Shown: in pieces, positions 8,154 through 18,081 of the stretch
How positions within the stretch are numbered: position 1 is the first letter of the stretch
Layout of the letters: every line of letters begins with the position of its first letter
Assembly: GCA_947457925.1 (NCBI GenBank)
Contig: CANGYA010000002.1
Coordinates: 1-62,335, forward strand
DNA: 62,335 nucleotides
Reading direction: 5' to 3'
From: Cytophagales bacterium
GTDB lineage: Bacteria; Bacteroidota; Bacteroidia; Cytophagales; Thermoflexibacteraceae
Made by a program: the position numbers and the translations under genes
Notes under the pieces: generated by a model
What the model was told of the DNA's origin: nothing
What the model saw: the letters and a program-made list of their open reading frames with translations, nothing else
Databases searched by the model: none

Positions 8154-10547
8154 CTATCGTCCCATATACAGACTCACTTCCCTTAATAATTGCTTTGTTA
8201 TGGCTAAATGATAGGCTATTTGTGAGAAGTCTTGTTGTTTTGCTTGCTCGTCTGCATACTCCATGAATTTCTGCATTCTTTCTAAGCCTATTACGCCTGA
8301 ACTTCCTTTCAATTTATGAAAACAGTTTTTAATGATGGTATATTCTTGTTTTCGCAGAGCTGTTTCGGCTTCGGTTAATGCCTCTGTACTTTCTTCACAA
8401 AAATCGTTGAGGGTAGATAGCCAAAATTCCTCATTCATATATTGTTTCATATTTTGAACAACTTGTGTGTTAAACATGGGCAACTCTGCTAATCTTGCCA
8501 TAGAAAAAGGCGTATTTTTTTGTGTACTTTGCCCAACTAAATCACTGGTAACTTGTGAGTTAGGTTCTATCCATTGTTGTATTTTCTTGATTAGTAAGTT
8601 TGGATTAATTGGTTTTGCTACACAGTCGTCCATTCCCTCTCGTATAAATTTTTCTTGTTCTTCTGGTTGCGAAAAAGCACTAATAGCAATGATTGGTGGG
8701 CATTTTTCTCCTAATAACTCTCTAATTTGGCGAGTAGCCTCCAAACCATTCATCGTGGGCATCTGAATATCCATTAAGACAAGGTCAAATGCTTGTTTTT
8801 GGACTAATTCTATGGCTTTCAAGCCACTATTTGCCGTTGTTACTTGAGCATTTGCCTTTTGCAAAATATGTTGGGCAATAGTTAAATTTGTCTGTGTGTC
8901 ATCTACTACCAAAATCTTAGCAGATTTTGTCAGTAGATTGGTAGTGGTATTGTTATCTTTAGTACGTATATTCAATACGTCTTTTGCAGTACAAGTAGTA
9001 ATAGGAATGTTGAACCAAAAATTACTTCCTTCCCCTAACTTAGATTGCACACCTATTTCGCCCTGCATCAACTTGCATAATTCCTTTGAAATAGCCAAGC
9101 CCAAGCCTGTACCATTATAAGATTTTTGGTAGGCATTGTCTATTTGATAGAAACTATCAAACAATTTATGTTGATTTTCTTCTGAAATTCCAATTCCTGT
9201 ATCTATTACTTCAAATTTCAAATTTCTATAACTATCATGCGTAGATGCTATTTCACTCACGACGATTTTCACAATGCCATTTTCGGTAAATTTAATAGCA
9301 TTTGACACTAAGTTGGACAAGATTTGCAGTAAACGAGTTTCATCTACCCAAATAAAAATAGGCACATTTCTGGGTATTTTATACAATAGTTTTGTTTTTT
9401 TGATAGATGCCTGATGCAGAAATAAACTATGCAGTCTTTCTAATAGCTCGTCTAATGCCACAGGTTGTGGTTTTATTTCTACTTTGCCTACTTCCAACTT
9501 TGACAACATTAAAATATCGTTTAGGATACTTAGTAAGGTTTCAGATGACCTTTTCATCGTCTGAATAAGGTCTTTTTGGTAAGGAGTCAAATAGGTATCA
9601 GACAATATGTCTATCATGCCAATCAAACCATTCATAGGAGTTCTTATTTCGTGGTTCATATTCGCAAAGAACTGCCGTTTAATATCTAAGTTTTTTTCTG
9701 CGATATTACGAGCCTGAATCAATCTGTTTTGATTGAACAGACGGTTCATTTCTATGCCCAAGACATTGAATAAGGGCAAGTAGTGGGTAGCCTGCGATTT
9801 TGTGAACTCATTGATTAGTACCCATTCTACCGAATTTTCCCCCTCTATAGGAAGCAGAACAACTGGGTATTCTTGTCCTTTAGACATAACCTCATTGGGC
9901 AAGAAGAACACTTCTTTGTGTTGAAAAATAGTTGGATAGGCTGAAGCATCTAATTCAAAAAAATTTGTTACTACATGGTTACTCAACGTCATTTGATAAT
10001 CTAAATAGGCTCTATTTAAGTTTTTTTGTACTTTGTAGTAGCCTCCTCCATTTATATATTGTTTGTTTTTTAGAAAAGTTAAAAGTTCTTTAAAAATTTG
10101 AGTTGCCTCATGATTAAAGTCTATATTTTTTAGTATCTTTTTAATATCCAACAAGTCTTGTGGGTTAATCAGGCTATAACTTGTGTAGGAGCTGTGCATC
10201 ATAGGAAGTTCTTTGCACAAAATACAGAGTGCCTCTTGCCCCTTGTAATTGAGTTTCTGCAATAACATTTCACCTTGTTGCACCTCTTGTTCTTCGTGAA
10301 GTTGGAATAGAAAAGTAGTTTGTGTTACCTCATCAGAGTTCCATGCCTCATGAAAAGAATTATGTAAAAAAGCAGTATCCACCTTTATTTTTTTTAGTAA
10401 AACAAAGGAACTATTGCCTATCAAATTTTCCTTAGGCTCTTCTAAAAAACGAACAGCCATTGAATTAATATCAACAACTTTTAGATGGCTGTCTATGATA
10501 ATGGAAGGGAAAGGAGAGTTATCAAATAGTTGTTGGTATAAATTCAT
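8154..10547 (-). CDS. Hybrid histidine kinase: PAS, HisKA, HATPase, receiver, Hpt
   Basis: 797 aa, no membrane segment seen, so probably cytoplasmic. Domains in order: N-terminal PAS-like domain (FDNSPFPSIIIDSHLKVVDIN, about residues 8-110), a region that may be GAF-like (about 130-280), HisKA with H-box MNHEIRTPMNG (His299), HATPase with NLVSNAIKF, DTGIGIS and GTGLGLAIS, a receiver KILVVDDT...LVLMDIQMP (phospho-acceptor Asp593), and an Hpt domain with FHKLKGSSG (His744). All phosphorelay residues are present, so it can carry a full His-Asp-His relay; the final response regulator is not adjacent. The signal is unknown. Gene is monocistronic on the minus strand, with an AT-rich gap on each side. 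Confidence 0.93.
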   Translation of the reverse strand: MNLYQQLFDNSPFPSIIIDSHLKVVDINSMAVRFLEEPKENLIGNSSFVLLKKIKVDTAFLHNSFHEAWNSDEVTQTTFLFQLHEEQEVQQGEMLLQKLNYKGQEALCILCKELPMMHSSYTSYSLINPQDLLDIKKILKNIDFNHEATQIFKELLTFLKNKQYINGGGYYKVQKNLNRAYLDYQMTLSNHVVTNFFELDASAYPTIFQHKEVFFLPNEVMSKGQEYPVVLLPIEGENSVEWVLINEFTKSQATHYLPLFNVLGIEMNRLFNQNRLIQARNIAEKNLDIKRQFFANMNHEIRTPMNGLIGMIDILSDTYLTPYQKDLIQTMKRSSETLLSILNDILMLSKLEVGKVEIKPQPVALDELLERLHSLFLHQASIKKTKLLYKIPRNVPIFIWVDETRLLQILSNLVSNAIKFTENGIVKIVVSEIASTHDSYRNLKFEVIDTGIGISEENQHKLFDSFYQIDNAYQKSYNGTGLGLAISKELCKLMQGEIGVQSKLGEGSNFWFNIPITTCTAKDVLNIRTKDNNTTTNLLTKSAKILVVDDTQTNLTIAQHILQKANAQVTTANSGLKAIELVQKQAFDLVLMDIQMPTMNGLEATRQIRELLGEKCPPIIAISAFSQPEEQEKFIREGMDDCVAKPINPNLLIKKIQQWIEPNSQVTSDLVGQSTQKNTPFSMARLAELPMFNTQVVQNMKQYMNEEFWLSTLNDFCEESTEALTEAETALRKQEYTIIKNCFHKLKGSSGVIGLERMQKFMEYADEQAKQQDFSQIAYHLAITKQLLREVSLYMGR

Positions 10548-10659
10548 ACTTTTGCGTATAGGATAGGTGTACTAAGCTGTATTTAGGGGCATCTAATAAT
10601 AGCACAAAGGCAATTATTTTTAGCTATGAATAAAATAAAAGATGTTTTTAAATTTTAAA

Positions 10660-10711
10660 AAAGCATTATCACTAACTTAGTGTTTTTTATTAAAAATTGT
10701 AATAATGCTTT
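10660..10711 (-). terminator. Hairpin after the esterase gene
   Basis: AAAGCATTAT (10660-10669) pairs with ATAATGCTTT (10702-10711), with a long AT-rich loop. It lies just past the stop of the minus-strand esterase gene. Confidence 0.4.
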
Positions 10712-10716
10712 GCTTA

Positions 10717-11910
10717 TTAAGTGGCTAATATCTCTGTTTTAACAATTACTTTCCTAAATACAGTACGTTGTAGCACTTGTATTTGGAAATAATAAATGCC
10801 ATCGTCCAAGTCATCTACATCAAACTCCTCCTCATTCGCTGGGCTTAGTGTTTGCACATAATCCCAATGTGAATTATAGACTTTGATTGTTTTTGTGTCT
10901 GAAGGCGGCATCCAAATCAATTCATTTTTAGCCTCTCTGAAAATAGCTGCTTCGTGCCGAATCATGTCCTCAAATTCTTCACATTGCACATCTTTGAACA
11001 ACCATTTATAGGCTATTGGAAATTCTCTGCACCAAAACCATTCACTGTGCATACCGTCTGGGCGTGCTATTAGTTCTAATTCATCTTTCTGAAAACCAAT
11101 ACTTTGCAGTGTAGCATACATCGTTTTCATATTGCTAATCATGGTCGAGCTTTCTCTTTCGCCACCAATCATATAGATTTTGGTAGGCAAAAACTTAATC
11201 CTTTCTCTTACCACTTTGAAAATATTATTGCCAAACCAAAAAGAGGGCGAAAAAATACCTAATTTAGAAAAAACTTCGGGGTGTTTAAAACCTGCATACA
11301 TCGCAATCAAAGCCCCCATAGAACTTCCAATAATTCCTGTGGTTTCTCGTTCAGGCATCGTACGATAATGCCTGTCTATGTAAGGTTTTAAGGTATGCAC
11401 CAAGAAATCTATGTACGCATCTCCCTCTCCGCCACCATAATTTGCATTTCTCCAAGGCGAATATTCATTGAGGCGGTTCATACCTCCGTTATCTACGCCT
11501 ACGACTATAGCCCCATAGTCGCCTTGTGCTTGTAGTAGATTCATGGACTCATCTACCTGCCACTCTCCGCTATAAGAAGTAGAAACGTCAAAAAGATTTT
11601 GCCCGTCTTGCATATAAATAACAGGATATGCTTTTTCTGTCTGGTGGTAATCTAAGGGCAAATAGACCCAGACTCTGCGGTTACGCTGGAGTTGGGGCAT
11701 ATAAAAGTCGTTGATAATCGTAACATTGGGGGTAGCTGTGCTGCGTGGCATCTCTATGACTAAATCTTGCCAACGGACACTCCCGCCTATTATTCTTAAG
11801 GTACTACCTGTTATTTGGTGTTTAAATGGCTTTTCTGTCTTGACTCTCGGCTGCCAATTACCTTTCCAAAGTTTAAACGGCACTACTTTTTTAACATCAT
11901 TTGTACTCAC
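10717..11910 (-). CDS. Putative esterase, alpha/beta hydrolase fold (enterochelin-esterase-like)
   Basis: 397 aa without a signal peptide. From about residue 70 it follows the putative esterase family: RRVWVYLPLDYHQTEKAYPVIYMQDGQNLFD, a WQVDE segment, VVGVDNGG, then the nucleophile elbow GSSMGALIAMYAGFKHPEVF with catalytic Ser, an IYMIGGERE strand for the acid, and RPDGMHSEWFW with the likely catalytic His. The first 65 residues and the last 80 (ending in a beta-rich YYFQIQVLQRTVFRKVIVK segment resembling a small sandwich domain) are extra to the hydrolase core. Related enzymes cleave siderophore, feruloyl or other ester bonds; the substrate is unknown. It is the last gene before a long intergenic region. 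Confidence 0.85.
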   Translation of the reverse strand: MSTNDVKKVVPFKLWKGNWQPRVKTEKPFKHQITGSTLRIIGGSVRWQDLVIEMPRSTATPNVTIINDFYMPQLQRNRRVWVYLPLDYHQTEKAYPVIYMQDGQNLFDVSTSYSGEWQVDESMNLLQAQGDYGAIVVGVDNGGMNRLNEYSPWRNANYGGGEGDAYIDFLVHTLKPYIDRHYRTMPERETTGIIGSSMGALIAMYAGFKHPEVFSKLGIFSPSFWFGNNIFKVVRERIKFLPTKIYMIGGERESSTMISNMKTMYATLQSIGFQKDELELIARPDGMHSEWFWCREFPIAYKWLFKDVQCEEFEDMIRHEAAIFREAKNELIWMPPSDTKTIKVYNSHWDYVQTLSPANEEEFDVDDLDDGIYYFQIQVLQRTVFRKVIVKTEILAT

Positions 11911-12633
11911 TTGTGTAAAGTTTTATCTATAAAAAATAGCAAATAAGTTGTACTGATACAATTCACTCTGTTGTATTTATTTTTACAAGTTACATAAAAA
12001 AACATTTCTTAACAATATCTTGTAAGGAAATTAATAAATTTACAACTAATTAAAGGCTACATTGTTGTTGGACTGATGAAAGTATTAATAAAATTAGGGG
12101 TGCTTAGTTAGTTGCTACTTGGTTATCAACAAAAGGGAGAGTAGCACAACTATATGCTTTAAAAAAGTATAATTTTATTGCTATTTATTTATTAGTCAAA
12201 ATATAACTATTAGTGTAAAAAATACACTCAGTTTTATGTTTTACTTATATTCAATAGCTTAAAAAAACTTACATATTCTTGTTTATTAATATAACATTTT
12301 TTAGATTTGCGACAATGATTGATACAATCATATTTATCGGCTATGCTTCTTTCATTTGCTTTTAGCAAAAAACACACTTCCTACTAACAACAAATTTTTC
12401 ATTAGTACAAAGAATGCACTTAGATACTTGCAAACTTTTTTGAAATCTATGATTTCATATTGAGTTCTTGCTGTAATTTTTTTATGTGTTCGTCAAAAAC
12501 TATTCATCTAACTTATTAGTACCTCATGACGTAGTAGAATAGCTATTAGTCAGGTGATTTGTTCGATTATTTGTTATCATACATTCTTTAAAAGCTATTT
12601 TTCTATATTTATCATCTAAATCATCATACTTTT
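11911..12633. other. 723-bp AT-rich intergenic region between divergent genes
   Basis: No credible ORF, hairpin terminator or repeat copy was found. It separates the minus-strand esterase from the plus-strand block beginning at 12634 and holds one good promoter match (12279-12309). The distance leaves a possible leader of about 320 nt. Confidence 0.5.
12279..12309 (+). promoter_or_regulatory. Bacteroidota-type promoter match
   Basis: TTG (12279-12281), 20-nt spacer, TAGATTTG (12302-12309), which fits the TTG-N19-ish-TAnnTTTG pattern. If used, transcription would start near 12315 and run through a long leader into the gene at 12634. Confidence 0.45.
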
Positions 12634-14025
12634 ATGAAGTTTAACATTTTACTATTGTTATTACTTTTTATTTCGTACTTTAAGTTATGTGCCCAAGTGT
12701 CATCGGAAACACAGTTTTCGGTCATACGAATAAAGGGTAAAATCTTTAATATCAGCCAAAGTAATAAAGAAATTAGTCGCGGCGATAAAATTAAAGCCAC
12801 CGACCAGCTTCGTTTTCTCACCAAAGACAGTAAAGTAAGAGTAATAGCCCCTCGTCATGGTACTTTCGATATAGGTTTGGAACAGACCAACACAGCGAAA
12901 GAATCTGAATTGATGGCGTTTGTAAAAAATGTACTATTGCCACTGCCAAATACCAATTCTCTTTCTACAAGGGCAGTAGAGTTAGACGCAGTGCAGGATT
13001 TACAGGAGCATTTTGGGGAAAAATTTGCGATTATTGGTGATACTTACAAGATGCGTATCAATACCGACAAGTACCCTCTAAGTGCTAACCAATACTTCAT
13101 TTATCAGTACACTTATAATAATACAAAGGTAACTAAGAAGATAGGTATAAGTAAAGATACTCTTATTTTTGACAAGAAGAAACTGTACATCGTAGGTGCA
13201 TCGCCCATCTCACCTACCGATATAGCAGAGGTGAGCATAGCCTATATGCGAGATGCACAAGCCACAAGTTTTGAGGCTATCAGCACTCTAAAAGTAGATT
13301 TTATAGAACTGAATCACCTACAAGATGACTTCAATACGTTGCGGGAGTTTTACCTTAGCAAAGAAGTTAGTCAAGAACAGGCTTTTGATGAAAGTTTGGC
13401 GTATGTGTCAAGTGCCTATGGCAAAGTTGATATAAAGTATTTTAAAGATTGGTACGAGAACCAAATGCGTATGCCCTTGCCCAACACACAAAATACACCA
13501 CCAGCTAACCCCAATACATCAATACAACCCGTTACAGAAACAAAACCCGTTACAGAAACAAAACAACCAAGTATAGATAACAGCAAATCTACGAATGATT
13601 TATACAGTTCGCCTCACGTCATTGGTATGATAGCTGCCCCAGATGCGGTGCAGGCGTATGTGAATGGCAACTATGATTTATGCTTAAAATTAGTAGAAAA
13701 ATACATCAGCACCCAACCATTAGACATGGCAAAGGCGTATGCTCTGAAAGGCTTGGCTTTGTATAAACAAGGTAAGCCGACAATGGCGTTTGTGGATTTG
13801 AACAATTCAGAGTTTTATGCTAAAAATGATGCGGATTTTGTGGCAAGTTTTTATGCCCAAGCTGCCTATTATGCTTTGCAAAATAAAGAACCTATTGCTA
13901 TTCGCTATTTGAGATTAGCCATAGAAAAAGGCTTTAATGACAAAAGTAAACTTACGGCAGACGTGGATTTTGAGAATATCAAAAAATCGGCTGCCTTTAA
14001 TGACCTTTTGAGTAAAATTAAATAA
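12634..14025 (+). CDS. Exported TPR-containing protein, unknown function (caspase-block gene 1)
   Basis: 463 aa with a signal peptide (about residues 1-20, ending LCAQ). The N-terminal 100 residues (FSVIRIKGKIFNISQSNKEISRGDKIKATDQLRF...KVRVIAPRHGTFDI) look like an FecR-like beta sandwich: a value set, then a surface, state or threshold. The middle is not recognised. A proline/threonine-rich linker with a repeated PVTETK segment (about 285-310) leads to a C-terminal TPR-like helical region (about 335-463, with YVNGNYDLCLKLVEKYI and AKAYALKGLALYKQGKPTMAFVDLNNSE). First of five co-oriented genes for exported or membrane proteins ending with a caspase-family protein. Function not known. Confidence 0.7.
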   Translation: MKFNILLLLLLFISYFKLCAQVSSETQFSVIRIKGKIFNISQSNKEISRGDKIKATDQLRFLTKDSKVRVIAPRHGTFDIGLEQTNTAKESELMAFVKNVLLPLPNTNSLSTRAVELDAVQDLQEHFGEKFAIIGDTYKMRINTDKYPLSANQYFIYQYTYNNTKVTKKIGISKDTLIFDKKKLYIVGASPISPTDIAEVSIAYMRDAQATSFEAISTLKVDFIELNHLQDDFNTLREFYLSKEVSQEQAFDESLAYVSSAYGKVDIKYFKDWYENQMRMPLPNTQNTPPANPNTSIQPVTETKPVTETKQPSIDNSKSTNDLYSSPHVIGMIAAPDAVQAYVNGNYDLCLKLVEKYISTQPLDMAKAYALKGLALYKQGKPTMAFVDLNNSEFYAKNDADFVASFYAQAAYYALQNKEPIAIRYLRLAIEKGFNDKSKLTADVDFENIKKSAAFNDLLSKIK

Positions 14026-14182
14026 GCATAAACACTAAGTGCTAATGCACAATGATTAATTAGTAAATTTTTAATTAAAAATTATTTTAAGTTGTTGATA
14101 ATTAAGTTGTTGATAAAATTTTTATTCTAAAAAAATAATCAAAACTAATTCTTGGCAACTACTTATCTTCTCATTTTTTAGT

Positions 14183-15406
14183 ATGAAAAATCAAATACTA
14201 TTATTGGTAGCTGCGACATTGTTAGGTGCTTGTTCGGCAAACGACGAAGAAAAAGTGTCCAAAAGTAATACTTTAGACAGTCTTTTGATAGTAGCTAATA
14301 TTGAAAACCAAAAACGGAATGAAACGGACTCTTTGATGAATTTATTGGGTGTGGCAATGGATTCTATGAATCATCTGCAAAAAGAGATTCAAGAAGTACG
14401 CCAACGCAAAGGTTCTATTCGGGGGTCTTCGGGCATGACCACCAAGGTTTCTCAGTTGGAGCAGCTTTTGCAACAAAGTATGTCTAAAATTACACAGTTG
14501 CAAGACAAATTACGAGATGCTGAGATGCTCAATCAACAAGCCAATTCCCAAATACAAATGTTAGGCACGCAGCTCAATAAATTGAATGAACTGAACCAAC
14601 AACAAAGTGGGGATAATTCTCAAATAGCAGCCTTACAAACGCAAGTAGAAAGGCTCAAAGAAATGCAACGCCAAAATATAGAAAAAGACCAACAAATAAA
14701 GGCTTTAATCAGCCAGATGGAAAAACTAAAAATCAATAACACACAAAGTAGTGCTGCGATTGGTGGTAGTAATAAAGAAGTAGAGGAACTTAAAGCATTG
14801 TTGGAAACCCAAAAAGACATTATGCGTAAGCAAATGGCAACCTACCAGCAAGAAATAGCCAATTTGAAACAACAAGTCAATACTACAGCTGCCGACAAAG
14901 GACTAACCTTGCCTACATCGGGAACTAAAGAGGTAAGCAATGCGGGTTTGTTGCGAGTAATAGACCAGCTCAAAGAGCAATTATTGATTAAAGAGGAAGA
15001 AATAGTAGCTTTGCGAGCCGAACTCAAAGGCGTAAAAGAAGTTTTAGTAGTTGTTAATCAAGAAAGGGAGGCTTTGGCTCAAACAGTAGTACAGAAAGAG
15101 CAAGAACTAAAAACAACCCAAGAGGTACTTAGCCAACAACAACAACAAGCCGAAACCCTGAAAAAGCAAATGAAAATAGTAGGCGATATTCGCAATCTAT
15201 TGGCAGAGGGTGATAGTGAAATAGCTAAAGGCGATGAACTTAAAAAAGGTTTGGGCAAATTGTTTAAGAAAAATGAGGCGAATGAACACTATCAAAAAGC
15301 CTTAGCTTTGTATAGACGTGCTGCGGATTTGGCATACCAACAAACGGAAATTCCCGAGAAAACCATCAGAGAAAAAATTAAACAAGCAGACGAAAAACTT
15401 AAATAG
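14183..15406 (+). CDS. Coiled-coil lipoprotein, unknown function (caspase-block gene 2)
   Basis: 407 aa. The N terminus MKNQILLLVAATLLGACSAN carries a lipobox (LGAC), so it should be lipid-anchored in the periplasm or outer membrane. From about residue 45 to 340 it is almost entirely heptad-like and rich in Gln, Leu, Glu and Lys, with long coiled-coil stretches (for example KITQLQDKLRDAEMLNQQ). The last 60 residues (GDELKKGLGKLFKKNEANEHYQKALALYRRAADLAYQQ) look like a short TPR or helical hairpin. No catalytic motif. It lies 157 bp after gene 1 and 116 bp before the CHASE2 gene. Confidence 0.75.
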   Translation: MKNQILLLVAATLLGACSANDEEKVSKSNTLDSLLIVANIENQKRNETDSLMNLLGVAMDSMNHLQKEIQEVRQRKGSIRGSSGMTTKVSQLEQLLQQSMSKITQLQDKLRDAEMLNQQANSQIQMLGTQLNKLNELNQQQSGDNSQIAALQTQVERLKEMQRQNIEKDQQIKALISQMEKLKINNTQSSAAIGGSNKEVEELKALLETQKDIMRKQMATYQQEIANLKQQVNTTAADKGLTLPTSGTKEVSNAGLLRVIDQLKEQLLIKEEEIVALRAELKGVKEVLVVVNQEREALAQTVVQKEQELKTTQEVLSQQQQQAETLKKQMKIVGDIRNLLAEGDSEIAKGDELKKGLGKLFKKNEANEHYQKALALYRRAADLAYQQTEIPEKTIREKIKQADEKLK

Positions 15407-15424
15407 TTTGAGCAGCATTTTTCG

Positions 15425-15460
15425 GAGATTAACCCCTAATTTTGATTAGTCGTTAATCTC
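15425..15460 (+). terminator. Hairpin between coiled-coil lipoprotein and CHASE2 genes
   Basis: GAGATTAAC (15425-15433) pairs with GTTAATCTC (15452-15460), with an inner CTAAT/ATTAG pair. There is no strong T tract, so it may only attenuate or protect the upstream message. Confidence 0.4.
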
Positions 15461-15522
15461 TGCCTTCTAACAATGACCTCGACAATGGCTCAATACTCCA
15501 TGAAAAGCCTCTACATACCAAT

Positions 15523-16779
15523 ATGACAAACTTCTCTTTATTTTATCAATTTTTTAATAAAAAAAGGTTTATTCTCTTTGCTTTCCTCAATTCTTTGTTG
15601 ATGACAGCATTTACTTTTATTTGGTTAGCTTCTCCGTTTTGGTCAGGAGATGAAATTCACCTTATACAGTACACCTCTGCCTTCAAAAGATTACTCTTTA
15701 CCAAAGAGATGCCTTCTCCAGACCGTTTCGTATTTGTAGATATAGCGTGGGAGAAAGACTTGATAGACAAGATAGACAATGACTTTCCGATTGGTAAGCA
15801 GAGTATTGTTAATAGACAATCTTTATATGAGTTTTTCAGAGAATTAGATGAAAATAATGTAAAACCAAGTTTTGTTATTTGTGATGTTTCTTTTGTAGAG
15901 GCTTCTGATAACACTACAGATAGCTTATTTTGTGGTGTATTGAAAAAATTTCCTAACCTATTAGTAGCTGCAGAAAAGGGTGATAATGGCATCATTTTAC
16001 CAATTTGCAAAGATGTTCCTTACGGCATCACGCACTATGAAACCATCGAGGAAACAAAGTTTATCAAATTTCCATTAGTAGTAGATTCTGTTCTGTCCTT
16101 GCCACTCAAAATGTATATGCAACTACACAAGAAATCATACGAACATGGACGTTTTTTTAACTATTTGGGAGGCAAACCCATCATTAGTAACCCCATCATA
16201 GACTTACGCATACGCAATTACCACCTCCAAAAAGGAGAAAATTTACAAGCAGATAGCAGTAATACTATAGGCTTGGCTAAAGCAGCAGACGACTATGTGA
16301 AGTACCAAAAAATGTATATGTCTGATGCCTTAGTAACTTTTGAGTCTGTGGTAGATGCAGAAGAAATACAAAAATTATTTAATAATAAAATTATTGTGAT
16401 TGGAGATTTTGAAGATAGAGATATAAAAGAAACTATTTATGGCATGACCCCAGGCGCATTGATTCTATTGAATGTATTTCTTAGTGTAGAGGCAGGCGAC
16501 AATACCATCTCTATCTGGTTTTTGTTGTTTCTTGTGATAGGGTATTGGTTAATTTCTTTGAAATGGTTTATCAAAACAGACATTGTGGAAAGTTTCTTGA
16601 CGAGGTTCTTTCGCACCAAAAGTAGTTTTTTATTTGGCTTGGTTTCTTACTTGGGCTTGCTGATTCTAATGTCCGTTATTTCTTATTATTTATTTAGTAT
16701 TCATCTTACTATTTTACTGTTAGCCTTGTACCTCAACTTAGCAGGAAATATTATTAGTCGTAGGGTGCATGGGGTGTAA
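15523..16779 (+). CDS. CHASE2-domain membrane protein without a kinase domain (caspase-block gene 3)
   Basis: 418 aa. An N-terminal membrane helix (about 16-36) is followed by a large extracytoplasmic CHASE2-type sensor domain (about 45-320): RFVFVDIAWEKDLID early, a central domain with NVKPSFVICDVSFVE and FPNLLVAAEK, and the end NNKIIVIGDFEDRDIKETIYGMTPGALILLNVFLS, which is characteristic of CHASE2. Two further hydrophobic stretches (about 325-345 and 370-412, perhaps two helices) close the protein. CHASE2 normally feeds a kinase, cyclase or similar output; here there is no cytoplasmic output domain, so the signal must pass to a partner. The neighbouring caspase-family gene is the natural candidate. 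Confidence 0.82.
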   Translation: MTNFSLFYQFFNKKRFILFAFLNSLLMTAFTFIWLASPFWSGDEIHLIQYTSAFKRLLFTKEMPSPDRFVFVDIAWEKDLIDKIDNDFPIGKQSIVNRQSLYEFFRELDENNVKPSFVICDVSFVEASDNTTDSLFCGVLKKFPNLLVAAEKGDNGIILPICKDVPYGITHYETIEETKFIKFPLVVDSVLSLPLKMYMQLHKKSYEHGRFFNYLGGKPIISNPIIDLRIRNYHLQKGENLQADSSNTIGLAKAADDYVKYQKMYMSDALVTFESVVDAEEIQKLFNNKIIVIGDFEDRDIKETIYGMTPGALILLNVFLSVEAGDNTISIWFLLFLVIGYWLISLKWFIKTDIVESFLTRFFRTKSSFLFGLVSYLGLLILMSVISYYLFSIHLTILLLALYLNLAGNIISRRVHGV

Positions 16780-16871
16780 TATTGGCTTTATTTACGTAGC
16801 ACAATCTACTTGTACACATACTTTTGTATTTATCTTTCTTTAACCCTATTTATCTTAACTATTTATTGATT

Positions 16872-17738
16872 ATGAAAAAAAATATGATTAATTTTAGCTG
16901 TTCTATCTACTTTTTAGTGTTATTTTTTTTAGCCCCAATATATTCAGTATTGGCTCAAGACATCGTATTGCCTGCGGAAGACACCTATAAGTATTACAAC
17001 GCTGTTTTTGTGAGTAAAGATACCACTATGGAGATTTCTTACTATATACAAGCTGGTAAGAAGTTAAAAAACTTTGCACACCTCTATAATGTAGAATTAT
17101 ACTATTCGAAGGACGGTGGGCAAACTTTTAGAGGACCTATGAAGGCAGTAAAAGGCGATGTAGGCATGGGCGTAAAAGCCACTTTAGAGAAAACATTAAA
17201 GATTATCAAATGGAAGCCTTTGGAAGATGATGACGATTTTAGTGGTCAAAACATTGTATTAGAAGTACGCCCTACCATGTATATTCCCGCCAATGCAAAA
17301 CACAACAAGGGACCTCAATTTGGGGCATTAAATATTGTGATGCCGGGTTTGGGAGATTATTTTGTAAGACCGGGTTCTGGTAGAGCTTTATTGCCTATCT
17401 TTCTTGGTGCATTAATAGGCGGTGGTGTCTATGCAAATAAAATGGCGAATGACTCTTATAATAGTTACCTCACAGCTACGGAGGCATCACAAATGAACAA
17501 GTCGTATGACGAGGCAAAAATTTATGACATGGTTTCCAAAGGATTAGTTTATACGGCTATTGGCATTTGGGGAATTGATGTGATAACAGGTGTGATTAAA
17601 GGTTTTAGGAATCAAGGTTTTAGAGCAAAATATGAGAACCAAACTCTCAAAAAATCTACTGCGTACACCCCAAAACTGGAGTTATTTGGTGGTTATGCAG
17701 GCACAGCAGGTCAGCTGGGTGTAAGGCTCAAATTCTAA
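16872..17738 (+). CDS. Secreted or outer-membrane protein, unknown function (caspase-block gene 4)
   Basis: 288 aa from ATG at 16872; an upstream in-frame ATG at 16824 would place 16 residues before the Lys-rich signal peptide start MKKNMINF, so the later start is preferred. Signal peptide ends at VLAQ. The N-terminal half has a beta-rich domain with NVELYYSKDGGQTFRGPMKAVKGDVG and IKWKPLEDDDDF, the pattern often seen in Bacteroidota proteins near PEGA- or Ig-like domains. The second half contains two hydrophobic segments (about 165-185 and 225-245; GALNIVMPGLGDYFV...LLPIFLGALIGGGVYA) and ends in beta strands (LELFGGYAG...LGVRLKF), a typical outer-membrane C-terminal end. No known family name. 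Confidence 0.7.
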   Translation: MKKNMINFSCSIYFLVLFFLAPIYSVLAQDIVLPAEDTYKYYNAVFVSKDTTMEISYYIQAGKKLKNFAHLYNVELYYSKDGGQTFRGPMKAVKGDVGMGVKATLEKTLKIIKWKPLEDDDDFSGQNIVLEVRPTMYIPANAKHNKGPQFGALNIVMPGLGDYFVRPGSGRALLPIFLGALIGGGVYANKMANDSYNSYLTATEASQMNKSYDEAKIYDMVSKGLVYTAIGIWGIDVITGVIKGFRNQGFRAKYENQTLKKSTAYTPKLELFGGYAGTAGQLGVRLKF

Positions 17739-18081
17739 CCCTTTTTTGTAAAACTAAAAAAGCCACCTACTAAGATTTTGAAGGTCTAATCAAAAACCTT
17801 TCATCTGTTCAGTAGGTTTTCCGCATAAAAAATTACAAGTAATTTTTATGTAATAAAGATACATTTAACGTAAATTTTGGAACACAGACAACGCAGACCA
17901 CGCAGAGTTGCACGGATTGTTTTTTACTTATACAATTAAAATATAGCTTCAATACAATCCAAACTATGTTTTCTATGTGGTTGAAAAATTTTGATGCAGA
18001 AAACCTATCTGTCAGCCATGTTGGCTTTCTCTAATTTGATTGAAATAATTACATTTTTATTTTTCTAATCTTTGTTCAATT
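17739..18081. other. Intergenic region before the caspase-family gene
   Basis: Contains a weak inverted pair (ACCTACT at about 17765 and AGTAGGT at about 17811) that may end the upstream message. At about 17880 is CACAGACAACGCAGA, similar to the CACAGAT/ATCTGTG-type repeat found at 26236-26330. Only a poor promoter match (AATCTTTG) lies close to the 18082 start. No ORF. Confidence 0.5.
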